In this document: positions 6,904-13,873 of the stretch, in pieces
How the letters are laid out: each line of letters starts with the position of its first letter
Numbering within the stretch: the stretch's first letter is position 1
Source: Flammula alnicola
Lineage: Eukaryota > Basidiomycota > Agaricomycetes > Agaricales > Strophariaceae
Length of the DNA stretch: 13,873 bases
NCBI GenBank assembly: GCA_015499995.1
Contig: JADNRV010000768.1
Span: 1 to 13,873 of the forward strand
Direction of reading: 5' to 3'
Position numbers and translations under genes: made by a program
Notes under the pieces: generated by a model
Databases searched by the model: none
What the model was told of the DNA's origin: nothing
What the model saw: only the letters and a program-made list of their open reading frames with translations

Positions 6904-9900
6904 TTACAGGTAAAATGGTATGCCATAGACAACAGGAGCGGCACCTGTCAGATATTTCAGTTTACATGAGTCGCGAGATTGCGCCACAGCAGCGACGAGA
7001 GATGTAGGGTTTCTTGGACGCTTCTCCTTTGATTGGCCAGGCTCCTTACCGCCCAAACCTAGCTTGTCGAAAACAGATTGAGAGATCTTGTCAATATCCT
7101 TGTCGGTAACATCCCATAAATTCGCGACAAGGGTCGGGCTAATTGAACGGCTGCGTTTTGAGTATCGGTACATAGGACAGCAGATGAAACTCACCATCCG
7201 CCCAACATGTAGTTATAAGGTGTCCCGGTTCGATCGAAGTCACCCATGTCACGCAACGCACCAGAGGAACATCCCCACAACATGGTGGCCGCACACGTAG
7301 GCAGACTGCGAATTCTGTGCGAGCGTACATACTGCTCCCCTCCGCCATGGCCAAAGTACCTAAACGTTTAACATATGAGCATTGAAATTGAAATGAAGAG
7401 CGGGATGATGAAACATACACAACAAGGTCTTGGGACTTCAGAGCATCGACAAACTGCTGTTCGCTAATTTGTTTTCCGATCACACCACCCCATCCACTTC
7501 TCTTCATATCCTTCGCCCAGTCACGGAAGCGTTCTTCAGTTCGCCCTAGATCTCCGCTGGGATTGAGGATATAGTATCCTTTACGGGGATCAACAACAGC
7601 ACCGTCCTTCGCATCATAAACTTGGCCGGCGGATTCCCGCTTCCATTGAGCGAAGGAGAGCCTATCTTGTAGGAATTGGACGCCGGGAATTCGGCTCACG
7701 CTCCGTCCTCGTAGAATGGGCATGCTCTCCCACGGGAATCCTTGAACGTTCTTATCCAGTACCAAGAATAAGTGCTCGTCCTGAGGTTTTGGTGGGGTCT
7801 TGGACAATGCCTTCTGCTTGATCTTCTTCGCCGTGTATTCCTCGAGTACAGTCCGAAGATCGACAACAACTTGAATAACATCCACTTCGGCGATTGCGAC
7901 AGGCACACCATGGAACTGGTATAGGTCCAAGACGAAATAGACCAGGTCCTCCAGTTCTTCATCACGACACTTGGGAGATAACGTAGAGAAACACTTGATA
8001 ATCGCGTCGTCGAGAGTGAATTGGGTTGGGGCGTTGGTTTGGGATTGTGAAGTACTCTTCTTGTGGGCCGATGGTTTTGACCTTGGCTTCTTGTCTTTCA
8101 CGTGAAGACCCCGATGGAAAACTTTCTCAAATTGACCCCGTAGCTCAGATATAGACTCCGTCGAGATGTCTTCTTGAGGGTTGAGAATGGCCTACGTAGA
8201 AGAAGATTCGTCAATAAGGTCATATACGAATTTCATAGCACTGACCTTAAATGCCCTAGCCAACAATACTCGATATTTCCCAAGAGCTCACGCATCCTCA
8301 CGTCAAGCTGTCCTCGTTCCTTCCACCAATTGCATCGTGCCTCTTCGTCGTCAGATTTGATATTGATAGCAGACTTCGTGCATTCATCGCTGGAACGTAC
8401 AATATCTTGCATTTCTTGGACAGCGCCGTCAAAGGTCAGGTGTTCTTCGTCATCGTCCCCACTGCCATGGTCCCTTCGTCCTTTCAGAGGGATGCAAAAG
8501 ATCAGAGGGTCCTTCGATTCAGAACCACCTTCCTGCCTGGAGATAAACAGAGTGTTTTTATCGGGAGTCACGTTGATATTGATGATTGTCCAGCCGGTCG
8601 GAAGTCCAATCATTTCTGATGACGAGAGGGTCGAAGAATTTAGGATTTGTGACTTGTAATTTGCACGAACAGCATCCCAATACCCTTTCACGGCGTCGGG
8701 TTTCATGCTAACGTCGTCTTCATCGTCAGAATCCGACTGAGGCGTCAAGGCGAACCTGGTAGTCATAACGGTAGTAGCGACTGATCTTGGTAGCGAGTTA
8801 CCATCCTCTGAAAGGAGTGGCCACTGCAGATCATCAGGAGCGTGCTGAGCAGGAAACTTGTGTTCGATGGCTTCCAGCATATCCCGACGAAGAGTCAGAG
8901 CTGCCGAGGCATCTGCGACGCGAACAATACATTTAATGGGACGCCAAAAACATAGAGGACAAAAACATACCTAGTAAAGCTGCCATTACCGAAGGTCCAT
9001 CCACCCTTCGATCTCCAAGAGACGTCCGGAAGGCGCCAATTAAGGCCAAGGAGATGGCCGCGTCGCGAACTTTGACTGCATTACCCTTCGTAGATGTCAT
9101 GCCCAGATGTGCCCAAAGGAGTTTCTCGGCACTGGCCAATGCATCCATGACATCAATGGAGGGAAGAATCGGGCGGATATCCTTTTTGCTACCCATTCCC
9201 ATGGGTATGGCAATTGCTATCAAACAAGATAAGTCCGAGGTAAGTTAATGACAAATGTAACACGAACTGGATTCTGTCAGTGAACTTAAAAACATGTCAG
9301 TTTGGAAGCGATTATACACGCCATGGAGAGTCAGTTTGGCCATCAGAGCATGTTCTTCAGCCTAAAAATCAATGATTAAACGGCCCAGATGTTTTCCTCG
9401 AGAAGCGTATCAGTACCTTATTGTTACTGGAATGAGATAGTGACAAGAGTCTCTCCAGAATAGAGTTGAAGGTATCTCCAACTTCGTCCCGTAGCAGCCA
9501 CACTAACGAAATTCTGAGCTCGCTTCAATAGGAAGAAGGCATTAGCTTACATTGCTGGCGAAGGATGGACACGAGCAATTCAGGAGCTAGCACTTCCAGA
9601 TGATCCTTGCTTCCTGGCGATGTTCCGACTGACCTACGCGGGCTTCGAGATATTCAGATATATGCATCATAGTGAGCAATAGCTTGACTTACCCAGCTGC
9701 AAGATTATCCAACTGGCGGAATGCCGTATCCAATTCTTCCAGCATCGAGACCGTCTCAGCGAACGTTTGCTGCATGTCTTCCTCTTCCCCTACCGCTCGC
9801 ATATTGTATTCCGCTCTCAGGCGATGTATATCAGCGGTGTCGATCCCAGGCATATCGGATAAAATGTTAGCTGCCTTCGTAAGATTTACTTGTGCTTCCT

Positions 9901-12900
9901 CCATGTGGCCCATGTGCAACTGAACCTCCGCTTGCTTCGCCAGGGCACGACTAATCATGGCAGGCGCGTTCAGTTGTTCCGCAAGGTCTGTAGCCTGTCG
10001 AGCGAAGTATTCTGCTTCGCGGGCAGAGCCTCTGAGATAATATGCCTGCGACAGGGAAAGCATCGTGGACAGAAGCCCTTCAGAAACTCGCCACTCTAGA
10101 CCGTCCGACAGTGGTCGTCGTTCGGCTGGCTTTTTATCCACTTTGTTAGCTTGCATTGAAGCTCCAGATCCGCTCGACGGCAGAGCTTCCTTCAAACTGG
10201 ACATTTCAAATGGATCGGATTCGCTTGACGCATTGGCGGTACGGGAAGGAGGGTTCAAACGACTGAGTGTTTCGACTGCCCGGTTCCAAAGGCGAAGCGA
10301 CTGAAGGAAGCCTTCCAGTGACGCATAGATATCATCCTGGAAAGGAGTTTCAGAACAAGTATCACGATAAAGATTTTACATACATTCGTGAACTGTATCA
10401 ACGCAAATACATGCGCTGCCGTGGCTGCAATCTCGAGCACCCTTGCTCGGGCATGAATACGTTGCTGAGTCGACATCGTCTTCTGTTCCAGGTCCAGCTG
10501 ATTCGAAAGCTCGAGAGCTTCAAGGTAAATCTTGGAGCTAAATATATGGTGTTAGAACCCTGAAGTGTTATAAAATGTTGTAATGTACCTCTTGGGAACA
10601 TCTTCAACAAGGGCCAACGTCTCCGAGAAACGAAGTAGAAACTTAACAGCGACGTCTAGAGATGCCTGTCCACTGCGCACAATCTCAAGTGCCTGGGTAA
10701 AGATAACTGTCGCCCTTTTGAGTTTACCGAGAGTAGCGTATTCGTGTGCGAGGTCGAGCGATGCAGTGACATAGCCTGCATTGCAGTGATTAGAAGGGTA
10801 TTTCTAAATTTCAATGCTTTGCAATTACCGTCACTGGTCGATCCTATTTGCCGTTGGGCCAGTTTTCTTGTCATATCCAATAGATGAGCCTTAGGTAGAA
10901 TAAGAGATAGGAAACCGAGGATTCGGGCAGATAATTCTGGTTACCAATAGTCATCAGCTACAGAGCATCGGGGCAAGTAACGGATTGAACGCACGTAATA
11001 GTGATAAAAACTTGTGAAAATCATCGAACACCAAAAGCGGTTTCGCTCTTTGAGTGCCATCCGTAGATTGTCGAGGAGTTTGAACGGTATTGAAAGATAC
11101 AGCCTGCAGAGCTGAAGACGAAGAGATAAGACGTCTTGCATTTAAAGTTGTCCATGTATGCCCTTACCTGCCCGTGACTGCGGTTTTGGAGTAACAGGAT
11201 CGACATTGGCCTTCGCTTTCGTTTTCATAGGTGCAGCTTTCCTCGGCGCAGCAGGCACGCGCTGGCGAGTAGCCCTTGTTGGTCTTGGAGAAACGATCCG
11301 GCCGACTTTGGACGACATAGTCTTCTTAACCACCTTCGGACTCGCGCCTTTTCGGGTGGCCTTGGGGCTTGGCTCGGAACCGCGGCCTAACAGCTCCTTG
11401 ATCACTTGACAAGCGTCTTCTGTCCGTTGAGACATGATGGAGCTCTGTAACGGATCCGCTCGCCGATGCGCGTGAAGAGCGACCCAAAGATGGGCTGCTA
11501 TCCGATATTGAGGGATGAAATGGGCTAATTGGACGTCTCTACCGAGTTCCTGTACAGAAAGGGAATTAAGGGGACTCGGAGCTACTTCTGAGAGAAATTT
11601 TACCTGCAGAACAGCGAGAGCCTCGATTTGTTGGCCCATCTCTTGCACACTCGCGAAACCCAGAGTCTTACAGGTATCTTCGCCTTGATCTCGATATGCA
11701 AACTCCATACACCGGACCAACACCCTCGCTCTCCTCACAGGCATCGACGCAGAATACACCTCCAGCGCATCTCTCAGCAAGCGAAGAAATACATCACGCA
11801 CACCCTCCTTCCACCGACTGGGTTCCAGGCTGTCTAGTTGTCGCTCCAACAAAGCGCCTGTAACCGATGGATCAAGGAGAGTGACGTTGGTTCCATGGGA
11901 GGTTTCTGGTGGTGACGAAGGATAGTTGACAGCTGATAGAAGAGAGACCTCCTCGGGCTGGAGAAGAAGCTCACAGGCGCCGACGTAGGACACTCTGTCC
12001 ACCAGGCCAACCAATTGCTTCACCGCCGGGCTGGAAGAGGGCCCAAATAGGACGTCGGGAGCTACAGTGTCACTCTGAGCCATCAGACCGGACGAAAAAA
12101 AGGGAAACGTGTGGATGGCCTGTTTGAACGCATTATACGCGTTCTGAAAGGCAATTTTTTTTTTAGAAATTAGGAGTGGTAACAGCAAACATGATAAGAA
12201 GTACCTTGCGATCACCATTCTTTGAGTAGCATACCGCCAACAGTTCCCAGCGACGGAATAGCTGCTCCTCAAGCTGTGCCCACTCCTTTTCCCGAGTTTC
12301 ATTGGGAGTCTTCTGTGCCGGACGAGGCAGACCAAGGGCCTTCCCACCTAGAGTACACGACTCAACAAGGAACGGAACAGCATTGCCGTATCTCGTGGCT
12401 TGATACAGAGAGCAAGCGAGATTGTAAAAAGCCCCGGAAACGCAGCGCGTGTAGTTAGCGATGTCGACCGTATCATCAATACTGTCCACAGGAGTTGCCG
12501 AGAATTTATCGGTAGGTACGGAGTTGAGAATCGTAACCGTTCGATTGAGATGCTCGAAGGCGGAAAGGAAAGTCTTGGGATCGTTGAGGTTAAGTTTTGT
12601 CCGCGAAAGTATAAAGAGGGTGTCCAAACATCGCGTCAGAACGTCGCGAGTCGCTGAAGCACTGAGAGTCTATGAATGAAAAGAGGAATTTCGTAAGAGA
12701 ATTTAAGACAAGAAAAGTGAAAGGCTTACAGATAAGGGAGGAAGTGCTTCCAACAAGGTGACGCATTCCAATAGAATTTGGCGGAGAGCAGCATCGACGT
12801 CGCTTTCCAATGAGGTAGACGATGTCGCGTTCGCCTCGACGAATTTCACAGCTAATCGACGCAGCTTCTCAAGCGCTCGATCCACTTTACCGCACATCCG

Positions 12901-13873
12901 ACCATTTCCTCTTCGTCTCTCGACCTTTTTTCGTTGTCCTTGGGCTAGGCTGAAGTAGAACCAGCACGACCGTCGATGTTTTGAGAAGTACAGTGCAATG
13001 CCGTATCGTTGTTAATAGTGCTTCAGCTGTGAAATTAAGATGAAATCAGAGGCTGAATCTTTTCATGAGGAGCAAAATTTACCACTATCACCCTTCTCAG
13101 CGTTCTCAAGCATGAGACATAATTGTGCAAAAGCATTGCAGAATTTTGTGCCCTCCAGGATGATTTCTTGGTGGTGAGTGTGGCCCTCCGATGCAGACGG
13201 TTGTCGGAAAACTTTATGCGAGGAAGCTGGACTGAAGATGAAGACGCTGTTGCATCAGGCGTTGATTTTCTGAAGGACCTAATGTCTCCTGCCTTCAAGA
13301 GAGGTCAGCATGAATCATAGTATGAACAGAAATTCGACTTACACTCTTTGCAAAGCCCATCCAGTATTCACAGAATGCCAAGAAGCTCTTTCCCTTCTCG
13401 CCAACGGCCATGAATGCCTCTCGATCCGACCTCTTCTCCGCAAGTTGAACGATCTCATCGTAAGAAGTAATACATGTGGGTTGTTTGTTCCTCTGATATC
13501 GATGATGGCCTTGACGAAAGCTCCAGCAAATCGTGTTGCCTGTCCAAAGGTGTTGGGCTCGATAACACCTGGACTCGTGTGGACAAGACAACGCAATGCG
13601 TATGTCCGAAGGACGAAGAGAGATTGGGGAGAAGGACAACACCCTGAACTTCGAATTCGGGGCAGATTTACCGGAGGTAGGCGTTGATGAACATAGTCTA
13701 CTGAGGGCGGTGTATGATCGAGGAGTAAGGAGTCGGTGTGTTTGGCCGGCAAGGAGGAAAAGCTAGGCAACCATGCCAACAAAGACTTTGCCGCTGAATC
13801 TAACGACCTTGCGAGTTCCTCTATTGATTTCGCAGTGGCACCAACGGGCTGTGACTTGATGATTAGGGCATAT
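6904..13873 (-). CDS. ESP1: Separase (peptidase C50), 5' end beyond the window, 22 exons visible
   Basis: Separase is the caspase-like protease that cuts the cohesin subunit Scc1/Rad21 at anaphase; securin normally restrains it. Exons, 5' to 3': 13873-13516, 13453-13343, 13292-13279, 13231-13083, 13026-12971, 12924-12730, 12669-12205, 12143-11604, 11549-11168, 11111-10995, 10936-10829, 10775-10589, 10537-10384, 10336-9693, 9633-9573, 9518-9417, 9361-9268, 9216-8971, 8912-8242, 8191-7419, 7359-7195, 7138-6904. They join in one frame of 1,941 residues to TAA at 6904. The first two thirds are helical repeats, with a TPR-like stretch about residues 1030-1130 of the visible part. The family block WWKERGQLD...NIEYCWLG precedes the protease domain. 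LVLDKNVQGFPWESMP (from about 1694), catalytic His1813 in HGGGEQY and Cys1839 in LWGCSSGA follow, then TLVANLWDVTDKDIDK. Visible length is near that of complete fungal separases (about 1,800-2,200), so a few hundred residues at most are missing. Joins at 13454-13515, 12925-12970 and 9519-9572 are the least certain. The symbol follows the yeast orthologue. Confidence 0.96.
7139..7359 (-). other. Separase catalytic-dyad exon and following intron
   Basis: Exon 7359-7195 carries both active-site residues: the His codon at 7349-7347 and the Cys codon at 7271-7269. The exon also encodes DFDRTGTPYNYML, a conserved post-Cys stretch. Intron 7194-7139 (GTGAGT...TTAG, 56 nt) splits a Cys codon just before PTLVANLWDVT. 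Because both catalytic residues and their neighbours are unaltered, the protease should be active. Confidence 0.93.
11168..11360 (-). other. Basic SP/TP-rich linker of separase
   Basis: The end of exon 9 encodes a stretch dominated by Lys, Arg, Ala, Pro, Ser and Thr, with several SP and TP pairs (for example GSEPSPKATRKGASPK and RIVSPRPTRATRQR). It sits between two helical-repeat regions and is probably disordered. Inference: it may hold nuclear-localisation signals and cyclin-dependent-kinase sites, both known features of separase linkers. The composition is seen; the function is not. Confidence 0.6.
11550..11603 (-). other. Frame-neutral separase intron with no stop (54 nt)
   Basis: GTAAAA...ACAG, 54 nt. 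If retained, it adds 18 residues (VKFLSEVAPSPLNSLSVQ) without breaking the frame between QIEALAVLQ and ELGRDVQLAHF. I call it an intron because both ends fit the splice consensus, its size matches its neighbours, and family-like sequence resumes on both sides. Retention would still give a full-length protein. Confidence 0.7.
13279..13292 (-). other. Probable 14-nt micro-exon in separase
   Basis: Between introns 13342-13293 (GTAAGT...GAAG, 50 nt) and 13278-13232 (GTCCTT...TCAG, 47 nt, with a CTGAT branch site) lie 14 bases encoding AGDI plus two bases of a Ser codon. They join WMGFAKS to AGDIS, a stretch that separases usually have after the FAK motif, and then to PASSHKVF...EGHTHHQEIILE in a frame reachable only by this splice. 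The first donor is strong and the second weak, so the call is likely but not certain. Confidence 0.6.

Noticed and set aside
8236..8262. Apparent frameshift in separase after NIEYCWLG
   Set aside because: Using the GTCAGT donor breaks the frame, but a GTGCTA donor at 8241 gives a 50-nt intron (8192-8241) joining GHLRS to AILNPQED in phase, so no mutation is needed.
9514..9550. Intron starting at the strong GTAAGC (9550)
   Set aside because: All acceptors within reach give 28-37 nt introns and shift the frame or create a stop; a 54-nt intron starting at 9572 fits size, branch site and frame.
1..13873. CRISPR arrays, operons, toxin genes or viral genes
   Set aside because: No regularly spaced repeats, polycistronic layout or recognisable toxin or viral protein was seen; the intron-rich genes show a eukaryotic genome.

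Overview
The window looks like nuclear DNA of a filamentous fungus, most likely an agaricomycete basidiomycete. The main gene (separase) is cut by about twenty GT-AG introns of only about 46-62 nt, and its protein reads like mushroom-group separases. Nothing bacterial is present: no operons, Shine-Dalgarno sites or CRISPR, and I saw no tRNA or rRNA gene.

Layout, left to right. Positions 1-2420 hold no gene I can support, only a few short tandem duplications. At 2440-2907 lies a small gene-like unit: paired 10-bp repeats, a TATA box, a 7-bp stem-loop, and a 100-codon serine-rich frame with two copies of a W/Y-E-S-x-F-G-N motif. That frame carries a TAG stop at codon 6, so it is either a broken gene or is spliced in a way I cannot prove. 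Positions 2908-3703 are AT-rich spacer ending in a region with two TATA-like boxes. At 3805-3928 and 4348-4468 sits an imperfect inverted repeat (121 aligned bases, 7 differences, all transitions, one 3-nt indel) around 419 bp that includes an unassigned 88-codon open frame.

At 4606-5407 (minus strand) is a two-exon gene for a compact 248-residue DEDDy 3'-5' exonuclease-domain protein. About 190 bp upstream of its ATG lies an 829-bp hAT-family DNA transposon remnant (5606-6434). It is bounded by 21-bp terminal inverted repeats (20/21 match) and an 8-bp target duplication (7/8 match), has clusters of CAACTCG words at both ends, and carries a decayed piece of the transposase C-terminal dimerisation domain.

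The right half (6904-13873, minus strand) is separase, the caspase-like protease that cleaves cohesin at anaphase. About 1,941 codons are visible in 22 exons; the true N-terminus lies beyond the right edge. The catalytic His (in HGGGEQY) and Cys (in LWGCSSGA) are both intact. My exon model keeps one continuous frame from the right edge to the stop, but three splice sites use weak donors, and the N-terminal 400 bp contains places where a different frame looks more family-like.

The two real genes share strand but I see no functional link between them. I found no clearly novel multi-gene system. The most informative observations are the hAT element upstream of the exonuclease promoter, the interrupted small repeat-protein gene, the transition-only inverted repeat, and the unusual separase splicing, including a probable 14-nt exon.
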